Source of the DNA: Amphimedon queenslandica
Lineage: Eukaryota > Porifera > Demospongiae > Haplosclerida > Niphatidae
Length of the DNA: 64,000 nt
Reading direction: 5' to 3'
Assembly (NCBI RefSeq): GCF_000090795.2
Contig: NW_003546616.1
Location: 27,124 to 91,123 of the forward strand
Below are positions 53,632 to 64,000 of this stretch, piece by piece (within the stretch, counting starts at the first letter, position 1; each line of letters begins with the position of its first letter). The notes under the pieces were generated by a model. That model saw nothing but the letters and a program-made list of their open reading frames with translations. It was not told the DNA's origin and searched no databases. The position numbers were made by a program, and so were the translations under genes.

Positions 53632-53865
53632 TTATTTCACACACTCACTACTCTCTCTCCTTTTTGTGTAATATTATCATATCCTTTTGCTAATGCATAA
53701 ATGAGAATGCTGGAACATTTTGATTACAGCATAAAAATGGTAATTATTATTAAAAACTAAAAACATTGATTGATATGTACATGTATATAGAAATAGAAAT
53801 CTAAAAGCAAGGATAAAATAAAACAAGCACTGAAGTTCTCGCTGAACCAGCAATCTATTAGACTA

Positions 53866-54846
53866 TTACATTGGCAATGGTATTGAAACTCTTATCAAGC
53901 CAGCTTCTTTGACAGTCTTATTATTCTTAGCAATGACAACAGCAACGTCAGTCATAGACTTGGTCTGTGATAGCTCCTTTGCATATTTAATTTCATCAAT
54001 AATTGGCTCAAGATCAAAAGACCAGTACAAAGTCATGAGAGAGTTGATAAAAAGTTTGGAGCTACCAGTACGGCTTGTCGAGTGGTGGTTGCCAAAGTGG
54101 CCCGCCATTGCATCAGTGATGGAAGAGCATACGATCGATTTTTGCATCTTTGAGGAGACAGCATGATACCCATCAATGTAAAACTGACCCTCTTTGGAGT
54201 GACGAGAGACGGAAAAGCAACCGTGAAAGCCTCCCTTTTGCTCAATGGTCGCAACGTTCTCGAGAAAGAGCCCGTGAGAGACTCCATGGAATGAGTCGAC
54301 ACCAAAACCCAGACAAGCAAGGATTTTAACAGGGACGCTGGTAAGTGTAGAAACTGCTACCATACTGCAGTGGTCTTCAGCTGGAGTGCCCATCCTCTCT
54401 TCGCTACCGAACATTAAGCTATCGGTCCCACCGTCCACTAGGACAACGGCATCGATTTTGTTATCGGAAACTATTTTGGAGTATGCGCTTGAGAGGGTTT
54501 TGGCACCTATCTCTCTATCAAAGGCATACACACTCACCTCCCTCTTCTCTCTCTCGCTCAGCCACTGGGCAAGATACAGCTCGGGGAAGTATCGGCCGTC
54601 TTCTTTTGTCTTGAACGAGCTTTTTACTTCATAGCAATCCTCACAGACTTTAGGAGGATGTATGGAACTGAGTGAAGTAAAGGAGAGGCTGGCGAAAGTT
54701 ACGAACTTTCCTTGCTCTTTTAGAGCAGCATAAAGAGGAAGGGAACTTAGGACGTCGTATCCACCACCACATCCAGCGAGCAGGATCCTTTTAGAAGAAG
54801 AAAGGACATCAAAAAGACGAGGCCTGGTGATGCTCCATCCCGCCAT
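53866..54846 (-). CDS. Intronless DUF1152-like protein
   Basis: A single open frame of 326 codons, start MAGWSITRPRLFDVL, with no introns. The N-terminus has a hydrophobic strand and Gly-rich loop, RILLAGCGGGYDVLSSLPLY, typical of a nucleotide- or cofactor-binding fold. The centre has VVLVDGGTDSLMFGSEERMG followed by TPAEDHCSMVAV, which I remember as the signature region of DUF1152 proteins, a family best known from bacteria and archaea. Function unknown. All neighbours have several introns, so a bacterial origin or a retrocopy is plausible. It is divergent from the gene at 54988 (141 bp apart). Alternative: an old eukaryotic member of the same family. Confidence 0.75.
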   Translation of the reverse strand: MAGWSITRPRLFDVLSSSKRILLAGCGGGYDVLSSLPLYAALKEQGKFVTFASLSFTSLSSIHPPKVCEDCYEVKSSFKTKEDGRYFPELYLAQWLSEREKREVSVYAFDREIGAKTLSSAYSKIVSDNKIDAVVLVDGGTDSLMFGSEERMGTPAEDHCSMVAVSTLTSVPVKILACLGFGVDSFHGVSHGLFLENVATIEQKGGFHGCFSVSRHSKEGQFYIDGYHAVSSKMQKSIVCSSITDAMAGHFGNHHSTSRTGSSKLFINSLMTLYWSFDLEPIIDEIKYAKELSQTKSMTDVAVVIAKNNKTVKEAGLIRVSIPLPM

Positions 54847-54987
54847 TTTGAAGAAGTGTATTAGACTAGTGGGCGTGCCACTAGATGGGCGTGGCTAAGG
54901 TTAAGTGTGGGCGGGCTCGCTATCAGCTGTTCTGCAAAAGCCAAGAATAAAGTCAAGTTGCTTCTGTGTTCTTCTGATATATTACCA

Positions 54988-55762
54988 ATGAGTACCACAG
55001 CAGCTCTGTCTCATAGCTCTCCAGCCTGGAGTTATTCTCCTCTCTCCCTCTCTTCTCTGTCTCCAGACAATCAAAAAGTACCTGGGTCTCCTCAAAACTC
55101 TCCTTTACATTCAACGTCTATCATTGGACTACGACCATCACCAATATTGTTCAATGCCCCAGGGGGCTCTCAGGCATGTGATGCTAGGGTACCTGAAGTA
55201 GCATCATCTTTACTAAGACGCGTCCTTGATGGTAATATTGATCATTGATTTAATATCAAGTTTATTATTTCATTCCTGATTAGTACCACAGAAAAGAGGA
55301 CTGCCTTCGCCTACTCCTTCACCAATAATGAATAAGAAGTCCTGCCGGGTTCCTGGTTGTACCACACCCACCACACCATGTAAACTAGCAATGATATGTA
55401 CTAAACATGTACTAACTGTGCCCTCTTTGTTCATTTATTCTAGCTACGCCACTGTGTCTTGTAGTTGTAACTTGTAAAATTTGTACATACATTGTGGATG
55501 TACTTCTGTCTGTCCTTTAATTGCCCCCCCCTCTCTCTCTCCTCTCTTTGTTGCAGCCACATTAGAGCAAGTGGTCCCTACCAGTAAATACAGTAATGTT
55601 AGAGTCACTGGACTCAAACCCTCCCCTAGACCTGGCTCCTCCTCCTCCTCTCCCTCCCTCTCTCCTCGTAGCTTGACTGTAAGTACTAGGACAAGGTGTG
55701 GCAAGGTCAAGGTTTTCAACCTATTTGAGGACAACGAGATATTTGCAACAAGAGAAGAATGA
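54988..55762 (+). CDS. Unrecognised Ser/Pro-rich protein
   Basis: Three exons (54988-55231, 55284-55379, 55557-55762) sum to 182 codons (181 aa) from MSTTAALSHSSPAW. An in-frame upstream ATG at 54907 would add 27 residues. I do not recognise the family. Visible features: many SP/TP sites (candidate proline-directed phosphorylation), two related motifs GLRPSPILF and GLKPSPRPG, a Cys pair in SCRVPGCTTPTTP, a Ser run, and a conserved-looking C-terminus KVKVFNLFEDNEIFATREE. It is probably mostly disordered. The gene is supported by consistent splice phases and GT/AG sites, not by homology. Confidence 0.6.
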
Positions 55763-55946
55763 ACAAGTACTATCTATGAATAGAGAGGGCCACAATGCAT
55801 GTTCACAAAGACACAAATCACTCACACAATGTAAACTAACAGTTCCTGTCTATAGCCACTGGTTGACTGGCAGGACCATAATATGAATCATATGTTATAC
55901 CTTAATATCATAATAATACAATGTGATATTTACTTATTTGATTTTA

Positions 55947-58900
55947 TCATTGTTCTGTTGATATTAAACTAAGAAGTTCCTCATACACGCTTCTCTTGTT
56001 CCTGTTGGGGCCAGCTGAAAGTTTCTCAGTTGAAGAGGGTTTTGAGTCGCTCTTTAACCAGGTCTTACGCAGTGCCTCACAACTAGAGAGATTCCAAGAA
56101 AAGACACCCACTTCCTATTAAAATTATGCAGTATATTTGCACATCATACCCACACATTTAGGGGCTACGTGGAGCACATGTAATGCACATGTACCTCTGT
56201 GTCCTCCATTTTAGCTATGACTGCCGTGACATCAGAGCCAGTAGCCAGTGTGCCCTTTGGATCCGACAATAAGGAGTACGAAGGAGGGAGACAAAAGCTA
56301 CCGATGGCTTCTCCTTTATCTATGTCCCACATTATAAGCTGACTCTCTCCTCCATGTAAAGAAGTGATCTACAATTTACAATGATAGTAATGCTATAGGA
56401 ATATTGCAAGGAATTATACTCACAGTAGACGGGAGGCTTGTGTTTTGTTTCAGCTCATACACAGGCCCAGAGACTCTGTACCCTCTAAAAGAAATACATA
56501 TATAAAAAGCTCCTTGCAATGAGATTTTCATTTTTTAAAATAATAATAAAAAAACATCTTTCTGCCTGCTAAAGTAGTTTACTCAGTAAGTTTGGTGATA
56601 GTAGGTCGTCCTGGTCCTGCCCACTTTGCATGAACAACACTTCCATCCTTACACCCAACAATGATCTCTGCCTTACGTGAGGGGACACAATTCACGAAAT
56701 AAAGTGCAGTAATGGAGACAGGGGCAATGTTTATCACGCCCCAAAAACTACCAACTAGAGAGAGAGAGGGAGGGAGGGTTGAGTGTTAACTGCTCAAATG
56801 AAAGAGGAAGCTCACTTGTAGCCGATAAGTCGAAGAGAGATAATAGTCCAGGACATTGTCCAATGGCAAGGAATGAGCAGTCACTGCTCAGCGAGACTGA
56901 ACTAACTAAGTAAGGCTGAATGTACACTTGATCTGGTACAGATAGAGTTGGAGGCGCTAAAGAAGTATAAATATGTTCATCACTTTATGCAGGAACGGTG
57001 CAGTACCTTTTACTTTATCCTGGAACAAGTATACATCAACTCTTGAGAAATACTGCCAGTGGACGAGAAGTCCTTTAGGTAAATTATAATACTGTCCCTT
57101 CCAATAGTGCATGAAGGACATGCATGCTCCTATCTCCTTACCAACTACTGCAAAGTCATTATTAATAATATGTATACTGTAAACTTAATCACTTCAGTAA
57201 CTATTTTTATGCTAAACCTGATGATTCTTCATTGGGTTCTGGGAGAAATCCTTTCCTTCTCTCTTGAAATTGGCTTGATCTTATATTCATGTATGACTTA
57301 GTTAGTCCATGGGAGACACCTGTGAATAAACTGGAGGATGGTCTATCCGGAAACCTAAAATCAAAGAAAAATAAAATAATATACCAGAAGATAAAGAAGA
57401 ATGCATTAGTGTATATCAGGGCTCCTGTGTACATACATATGCATGTATATAATGGTCATTAACTCACTGTTTTATGATTTGTGTTGCATCATTAACTGGG
57501 CAGTGGGTAAAGGGAGGGGGAGAAGTGATACTGCACAGAAGAGATGGCTTTGAATAGCTTTCCTATGGAACAATTAAGAATATGGTATGGGGCCAACATA
57601 TACAGGTACAAAAGGCCCTGTTTATACATATAGGATATTTCGCCAAAAATGGCTAGGAGAGAATTTTCCATTTTTATATTTTTTCTGATACATATACATG
57701 TTCTTATGTTGTGTAGAAAGTTTGAACTCGTTCCAATCAAATTTGAATTTTTTACGAATTTTTAAAGTTGTTCCAAAATTGAGCCAAGGACCCTGTACTA
57801 CAGTACAGGGTCATCGGCCAAATTTCATCAAAAATGACTAGGAGGAAATTCTCCCTTTTTATATTTTTTTCTGATACATATACATGTTCTTATGTTGTGT
57901 AGAAAGTTTGAGCTCATTCTGATCAAAATTGAATTTTTTTTACATATTTTTAAAGTTGCTCAAAAATTGAACCAAAACGCTTTTTCCAAAAATTTGCTAC
58001 TTTTAAAAATGGTCATAATTCAAAACATTTCAGTCAGAAGTAGCTCAAACTTTCCACACAGTCATAAAACTATTACAATGTATTATACATTCAGATAAAG
58101 TAACATTGTTATTATCATTATGATTGTTACCTGATCGCCTCCGACTTGCTGGAGCCATGCATCAACAGGCAGTGAATATACATTAATGAGCACTGGAGAG
58201 TCATTACCTGCAGTATTAATTTCAAATTAGAGCATTTGTACATTTGCATAAATTTTTAGCACATAAAAATCACAAACTATTTTCTCACTTACTATTAACT
58301 AATCCAGTTACAGCAAGATAGTTCCCGCCGGTCGAGAGCAATACTTTTAAAACCCTGTCCATCCCCTCTAACTAAAGGACAATAATACAAGTATGTGAAT
58401 CAAAATAATGTACATGTACACCTAAATAATGTATTGAACTATTGATAGATAATTTTAGCTTACCTCAACAATACTATAAAACTGATTGTCTTTTGTTAAA
58501 AGTATCTGCCCGCCTCCTTCTCCACTGCTGACTGCCACAAGCAGACATGCTGATTCCTCTTTCTGTTCTCCTCCTACCGAGCCTCCTAGTACATTCTTGT
58601 CTCCTCCTCCACTCCCTCCTCCTCCTCCTCTCTTAGCTGCTGCTGCTGATGGCTGCCTCTGCTGCTGTATTATCTGTGCACTAATACTTGTCACGCGTCC
58701 CTCCATTGGTGTGGATATGAGATCATTCTTCTTATAATCAAGGGAGACTAGCCCACTGTCTCCTCCCAGGCCTGCTAGGAGGTATTCCTTCTCTCCACAG
58801 ACCAGTTGCTCCAATCTGGTAGCTCCCAAGAGGCCGGGTATCATTATAGCCTCCTCTGTCTTTCTGATAGGCTTGTTCGTTTTCTCTTCTTCCTTTCTCT

Positions 58901-59144
58901 TCTCCTCTCTTATTTCTAAAAGGCTCCATAGCTCTCTCAGTTCCTCTTGAAGTATATCATCAATGAGACGGTATGGCTGCGGTAAAGGGTCCCACCAGAG
59001 TGCTGGGTCGGCAAGATAGTCCCCACATTCATCCACTTCCTTCTGTCCTTGCTCCTCTCCTTCTCCACCTTCAGAGGAGAGGCCAGGAGAGATGACTATA
59101 GAGGAACGATGGTGGGCCATTTTCCCGGGCAATTCTGTTGGCAT
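55947..59144 (-). CDS. WD-repeat protein, WDR93-like (tentative)
   Basis: Eleven exons sum to 642 codons (641 aa) when started at MPTELPGKMAHHRSS (59144). The N-terminal region has DPLPQPYRLIDDILQEELRE followed by a charged helix; this, and the length, recall WDR93, a ciliary/flagellar WD protein, from memory. Beta-propeller-like strands follow: YLLAGLGGDSGLVSLDYKK, NYLAVTGLVN, CSFLAIGQCPGLLSLFDL, EIIVGCKDGSVVHAKW, GESQLIIWDIDKGEAIGSF, LLSDPKGTLATGSDVTAV. The blades are degenerate. The first exon continues upstream to an acceptor at about 59212, so a further 5' exon exists and the true start may lie there. Head-to-head with PEX11. Identity as WDR93 is uncertain; a WD-type propeller is likely. 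Confidence 0.6.
57630..57990. repeat. Palindrome repeat family copy
   Basis: Intron of the WD-repeat gene; palindrome at about 57790-57809 with one central change (CTACAG). Confidence 0.85.
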
Positions 59145-59242
59145 GACAACTTTGTTACCATGACAACAGAAGGTGCGGTTATTAGTGGGAGTGGCTGGTC
59201 CTTGCAGAGAACTAAAAAGGAAAGAAGTTAAGAACACAAGAG

Positions 59243-60151
59243 ATGGTAGAGCCTACTGCTGTAAGAATACTCAAATTACTGGAAACTACTTCAGTTAGGG
59301 ACAGGGTTTACAGGTAAAAACAATAAAAGCAAATAATCCATTCTGCAAAGTGCATGCATATTATTATTATTAATTACTGCTGTACTTGTTGTTGGTAGAT
59401 TAGTGCAGTATGCCACTAAGCTGGTCTCATGGCTGTTGCAGAGGCAAGGGGTTAGTAAGGAATTTATTCTAAAGGCAAGGAAGTTAGAACAAACACTTTC
59501 GCTAGCCAGGAAATGTAAGCACAGGAACAATAATCTCATAATGACATAATAACAGAAATGATAATGAAATCTAATAATTTTATAATAATATGTCATAGCA
59601 GGCTCTCTTTTCCCTCTCTTCTCTCAGTATTTAGGATGGGTAAAAGCTTTGATCATTTACGTGTGGCGATGCAGACCATTCACCTAAAGGATCCCTTCCA
59701 ACGCTTTGTCATCACACTAGCCAAACTATCCCGATTCCTATTCCTCCTCTTTGACCATCTCGTCTGGTTCGGTCGACTACAGTTATTCTGGATCGACGCA
59801 CAGAAATGGAGCTACCGATCGACTCGGTTCTGGTTCATGGGAATCTTTTTTGGTCTCTTGAGGGACTTTTACGACTTGTTTTCTGCCGTGAGGGTGGAGC
59901 AATCGCGTCTGAGGCACGACAGCACTGGAGCAAAGAAGAATCTAGCCACAGCCGTCTCTCGAATGATCCAGAACAATCCTGCTCTCGTCTTGGACACTAT
60001 TAAAAACTCTACAGATATGTTTTTACCACTCTCACTCTTTGAAGTCGGGAAGAATATATCTCCTGGGTGGGTTGGGTTGATGGGTGTGGTTTCGACGTCT
60101 TGCAGTCTTATTGCCGTTTGGAATGAGGGTCTCAAGTTACGATATAGTTAA
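59243..60151 (+). CDS. PEX11: Peroxisomal membrane protein PEX11
   Basis: Elongates peroxisomal membranes before fission. Three exons (59243-59313, 59399-59514, 59628-60151) sum to 237 codons (236 aa), close to human PEX11A/B. Sequence: SVRDRVYRLVQYATKLVSWL, KARKLEQTLSLARKLFRMGK, then a membrane-associated region LFDHLVWFGRLQLF, DAQKWSYRSTRFWFMGIFF, and a C-terminal segment GWVGLMGVVSTSCSLIAVW. The pattern R(L)VQY...L...RK.LR.GK matches PEX11B (RLCRAAQY, LSLGRKLLRLGNS). The start is under 100 bp from the minus-strand WD-repeat gene. Confidence 0.92.
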
Positions 60152-60329
60152 CTGGACTCCGCCTACAATGCTTAATTGAGAATGACTGATTTTTGTAACG
60201 CATGATTACACACTTGAGCAAATCAAAATATTTTATTCGATTAAAAATTTAAAATTAATTGATAAAATTAATATAATAACAAATTGACTAAATTAGTTAA
60301 GTGATCAAATTTGCAATTAATAAATATTA

Positions 60330-63244
60330 TTAATTCAGTTTATTAGGTGTGGAAGATGGAAGTGATAAAATTTTTGGAAAAGGATTCTCAATTGAAAGAT
60401 TTCCCTCATCTCCACTTTGATACTCGGACCTTAGAGGTGAGAGTCCTCCATGAGAACCTTGAGGACACAGTATCATAGAACCAAGATGACTCGGTTCCTC
60501 ATCAACCGTCTGGAGGGGTGTGGCTTTAATTAAACCAGAAATTGGTTCAATAATGATGGGAGTGTCCACCCTTTGTTGAACAGCCACGCCCTTACACTGA
60601 AGTGGTGTTAGTGCTAAGTGTGAAAGTGAGTGTCGTTGTTGAATGGGCGTCGGCCTTGAAGGTGAGACCACACCCTCCTCTCGCTTGACCAATCGGTAAT
60701 AATGACCTTCTCTAGACATTAAATCAGAGTGGCTCCCAATCTCCTTTATCCTCCCGTGGGAAAGTACCATTATCTTATCGTAGACCCTAGCCTGCTCGAT
60801 CTTGTGAGTAACTGATATTAACGTTTTACCAGATGTGGCGTCTAGTACTGTAGAAAAAACCTTGGATTCGGTCAACGGATCCAGGGCAGATGTCATCTCG
60901 TCCAAAAGCAGTACTGGAGCGTTTGATAGTAACATCCTAGCAAGGCCAATCCTCTGTACCTGCCCTCCACTGAGAGACGAAGAGGATAGACCCCACCCAT
61001 GACCACCACTGGATCTTAACAAGGTATCGTATCCATGGGGGAGCTCCTCGATCCAATCACCCAGTCCGGCTAACTGACACGCCTCCTCTATCTCCTCGTC
61101 CTCTGCATCCAGTCGACCCAAACGAACATTCTCCCTCAGACTGGTACCAAATATGTGATTAGATTGAAAGATGGCAACAGCTGATCCGTCCGGTCTACCA
61201 GTGGTCTCCTGTCCTGCTATACACACTGAGCCCTCGGTCGGCAGGAGAACTTGAAGTATGAGACTCAATATGGTACTCTTACCACCCCCACTTTCACCAA
61301 CTATTGCCATCTTCTCGCCAGCTCCTAGTCTAAAGGAGACATCATAGAGCGTCCAATGGGACGCTGAGGACGAGTAGCAAAATGAGACGCTTTCAAAGGA
61401 TACAGGAACACCTCTCCTACCATGACAAGAGAGACGAGAGCGTAGCAGAGCACTTACCAGACTATCGTCAGGTAACTGACCTAGCTCTTTCATATTGTGA
61501 TACTCATTGAATAGCAACGAGTTAATTCTACTCATAGAGACTCTTGCTGACTCCAGTGTCGAGAAATGACCAGAGGCACTCGATACTGCCATTAGTGTTA
61601 ACTGGTACATTAAATAGACTGAGACCCCATGCTCAAACTCAATCCACTTATAGTCTGAGAGCAGTACAATCCCAAGCATCAGTAGCACGCCAAGTACATG
61701 TGGAATGAGCATCTGAAACGACACGACAAACTGGACCAACTGGTTTGACTTGAACGATTGGGGAGAATACTCTGTCTTTAGGACTCCCTCTAACTTTGAG
61801 AGCCAGAACGAGGCGCAGCGATAAATCCTATTCTCCTTGTAACCATCAAGCATCTCTTTAAAGATATCATTACTCTTGTCAAGAGCCTGGTTCTTCCTTA
61901 GGTTGTACAGGCCTAGGAATGATGATAGCCAGACAGTGAACGCATGACTAACAATGTATGCTAGACAGAGAGACAGGCCTAATGGCCATGCTATAGTAAC
62001 AGCATACGCTATACATGCAATCAACATTAGACACGCCCACAATAGTGTCGTCATCGAAACTGAGATAAAACTTTCAATAAAGCTCACATCTTTGGAGAAC
62101 ACAGAGAGGATACTTCCTGGACTGTGATCAGAGAAAAATGCATACGACACACAATGTATCCTTCGTGCCACCTGCCACCTTAGATTCAAACCGATGTGAA
62201 TGACTACTGTGTTAATGAGTAGAGCTGCTATATTGGATAGAATGAATCGAGAGAGAATGATAGCAAGAACAATGGCAGACCAAATGAAAGTGGTCCGGAA
62301 GTCGCTTCTACTAGCACCGAAACCAAGCGAGAGGAGGTAAGAGAACGAAATAGCTAGACCCAGCTGGAGCGAGACGTTAATCAGAATAATCACAAATACT
62401 AGTATCATCCGAAATGAGCATGACTTGTAGTATTTCTTACATAAATCCACCAAGAGTCCACAGTGAGTGAGAGAGAAAGGGCCGGAACTCTCTCCCTCTA
62501 CGAATCGCTTCCATTTCAACTCCAGGGAGAAAAGGTCATCTCCTTTATAACTGAAACTCTTGCTGGGTCTAAAGCCATGCCCACCACCAGAGGACGGAAG
62601 AGATGAGAATAGTTGGGATAGACCTAGAGGCCCGTGAGTTCTTAGTACATACTCAACAAACGAAGCACCAACCGAGAGATAAGATGGCAACTCGTCGATA
62701 TTATCAGGTCTAGTCCAATAACGAGCTAATAGCAATGAACTTAAGTTATACACTGAGAACAGCTCCTTTGGGCTTGGCCGTGTTTTTAACCCTCCAGCCC
62801 CCTCAGTCAATGGCCAGGGTATTTCCCTTGATATCAATTCGAATAATCCGTCAACGAAAAGTTGACCTTCAGAGAGTTGAGGATTAAGCCGAGAAATCTC
62901 TTTTAAGTAAAGGGCATGGCAGATTTGTCGGATATTTGATTCTTCCATGGTGGTCTCACAGAAATTTAAAATTTCATTATCAGGAAGCGTGGTTTCTGGC
63001 TGTAAGCAAGATGGCTGCCAGTTGAGATGATGATGCGAAAACGATAGTTTTTCGTGCAATTTTTGATAAAATTCTGCCACATACTGAGAGTGAGCAGGCT
63101 TGGATTTATCTCTGGAAGTGAAAAAAGAGAGTTTTCGTCTTAGAGGAGCTGGCTTTGTATGCCAATAGCTAAGAAAAAATACAATAATTAAATTCAAAGA
63201 TCGTTACCATACCTTGTTTTGGGGTCAGTACTTTTTTGCTCCAT
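60330..63244 (-). CDS. ABC half transporter (ABCB-type) with unusual N-terminal domain
   Basis: Two exons (63213-63244 and 60330-63168) sum to 957 codons (956 aa). One ABC membrane domain (about residues 280-560; hydrophobic segments ILVFVIILINVSLQLGLAI, FIWSAIVLAIILSRFI, LLWACLMLIACIAYAV, PHVLGVLLMLGIVLLS) and one nucleotide-binding domain with Walker A GESGGGKST, Q-loop FQSN, signature LSGGQVQR, Walker B VLLLDEMTSALD and H-loop VTHK, so an intact ATPase is expected. The first roughly 250 residues are not a usual ABCB leader: GASFVEYVLRTHGPLGLSQL and DDLFSLELKWKRFVEG recall the end of peptidase-MA (gluzincin) domains, but I see no HExxH. It would need to dimerise. The substrate is unknown. 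Nearly intronless, unlike its neighbours. Confidence 0.88.
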
Positions 63245-63615
63245 TGTAGTTAGTGAAAAATGACTACAACCTAAGATTTAACAATTTTAAAACAAGTTAT
63301 AAGCAAAAGAACCTTACCTTCACCCTGTATGTCAGCACGTGTTTAACTTATACGGAAAATATACGAACTTATTAACGAGTAAATGACCACGCCTTTAATT
63401 CTAAAAATAGCTCTCTTGCAATGACGATTATTTGGTTACTAAAAATAGCACTGGCAGCATCATGCATGACCACCGTAGACCACGCCTTCTTGAGTCACTG
63501 TTGTACCTGTCCTGTAAAATTAATTCCTGTATTGCAAAAGGGACTAGCATATAAAAGGAAAGGCTAGAGCTAGGGGCAGCAGATTATACTTCAAAGCAAA
63601 GCAGGAGAAATTACA
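63245..63615. promoter_or_regulatory. Divergent promoter region, ABC transporter / C-CAP gene
   Basis: 371 bp between start codons. TATAAAAG at 63550-63557, 59 bp upstream of the plus-strand ATG, is a good TATA box for the C-CAP gene. No clear TATA for the transporter. Confidence 0.55.
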
Positions 63616-63969
63616 ATGGCTTTGGCACTTTTATTTCAAAGAAAACTCAAAGAAGTGGTAAGCTAATTTGTCCTAAATAAAGCACACCAGACTCTCCCTC
63701 AGGTTCGCAAGAGAGACGAGACTTTAGACATCATTCCTAGTCCACAGGAACACGTGTATATCAGGGAATGCATTGACTGCAAGTTCCTTGTGGCTGGACC
63801 TACAACCAAATTTACCATTGGTGAGACAACAAATATTAGATCTAATTAATTTTAAAATTATAGTAATTATTATTTGTAAAATTTTATCACTATTATATAT
63901 TATATATTTGTAGAAAACTGTGATAATGTAACAGTTGAATTTCAAAGCAAAATTTCATCTGGAATAATG
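63616..63969 (+). CDS. C-CAP/TBCC-type beta-helix domain protein, 3' truncated
   Basis: Three exons visible (63616-63657, 63703-63820, 63914-63969); the last donor is at 63970 and the rest is outside the window. MALALLFQRKLKEVVRKRDE is followed by beta-helix rungs: HVYIRECIDCKFLVAGPTTK, FTIENCDNVTVEFQSKI. Repeating strands with xxIxxC(x)N/D turns are typical of the C-terminal domain of cyclase-associated protein and tubulin cofactor C. The short N-terminus shows it is not a full CAP. Role unknown; the domain in CAP binds actin. Confidence 0.7.
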
Positions 63970-64000
63970 GTATGACCTCTTCCCTCGCCCAGTCTCCATT

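Overview
The window looks like an intron-dense animal genome, most likely a demosponge (an Amphimedon-like genome). The evidence is metazoan-type genes cut into many short exons with GT/AG junctions, very short intergenic distances, AT-rich introns, long CT tracts in front of splice acceptors, and the self-complementary hexamer ACATGT/TACATG repeated throughout. The species is an inference; no search was run. There are two assembly gaps (runs of N at 12652-12822 and 51790-51809).

Layout. 1-8373 (+): 3' part of a P4-ATPase lipid flippase of the ATP8B type, cut by the window start. 8725-9378 (-): SUB1/PC4 coactivator. 9674-24935 (+): an IQGAP scaffold protein, with one calponin-homology exon lost in the gap. 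25747-36576 (+): an Unc13/Munc13 protein (C2A-C1-C2B-MUN-C2C) with a second internal first exon, and a tRNA-Trp gene in one intron. 37332-39879 (-): an atypical Ras-like GTPase. 40170-46558 (-): a ZFR-type zinc-finger/DZF RNA-binding protein. 46664-47253 (+): the RNase P/MRP subunit RPP14. 47419-50109 (-): GALT of the Leloir pathway. 50378-53631 (+): an RPRD-type CID protein. 53866-54846 (-): an intronless DUF1152-like gene. 54988-55762 (+): a Ser/Pro-rich protein I do not recognise. 55947-59144 (-): a WD-repeat protein resembling WDR93. 59243-60151 (+): PEX11. 60330-63244 (-): an ABC half transporter with an unusual N-terminal domain. 63616 onward (+): start of a C-CAP-domain protein, cut by the window end.

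The genes are mostly unrelated housekeeping, signalling and trafficking genes, not a pathway cluster. Many are paired head-to-head over 60-370 bp, which suggests shared bidirectional promoters. My exon models for most complete genes add up to a whole number of codons, an internal check on the splice calls.

Repeats sit mainly in introns. The main one is a family of about 186-bp units centred on the palindrome CCCTGTACTATAGTACAGGG, seen in at least nine introns as one to three tandem units, some with a shared leader of about 95 bp. There are also two small TIR elements (one nested in the palindrome repeat, one carrying a tRNA-like segment) and a large foldback repeat around the second gap. The most interesting biology is the Unc13 gene: a sponge-like genome encoding the full synaptic-type architecture, alternative long and short starts with matching splice phase, and a C2B domain that has lost its usual calcium ligands.
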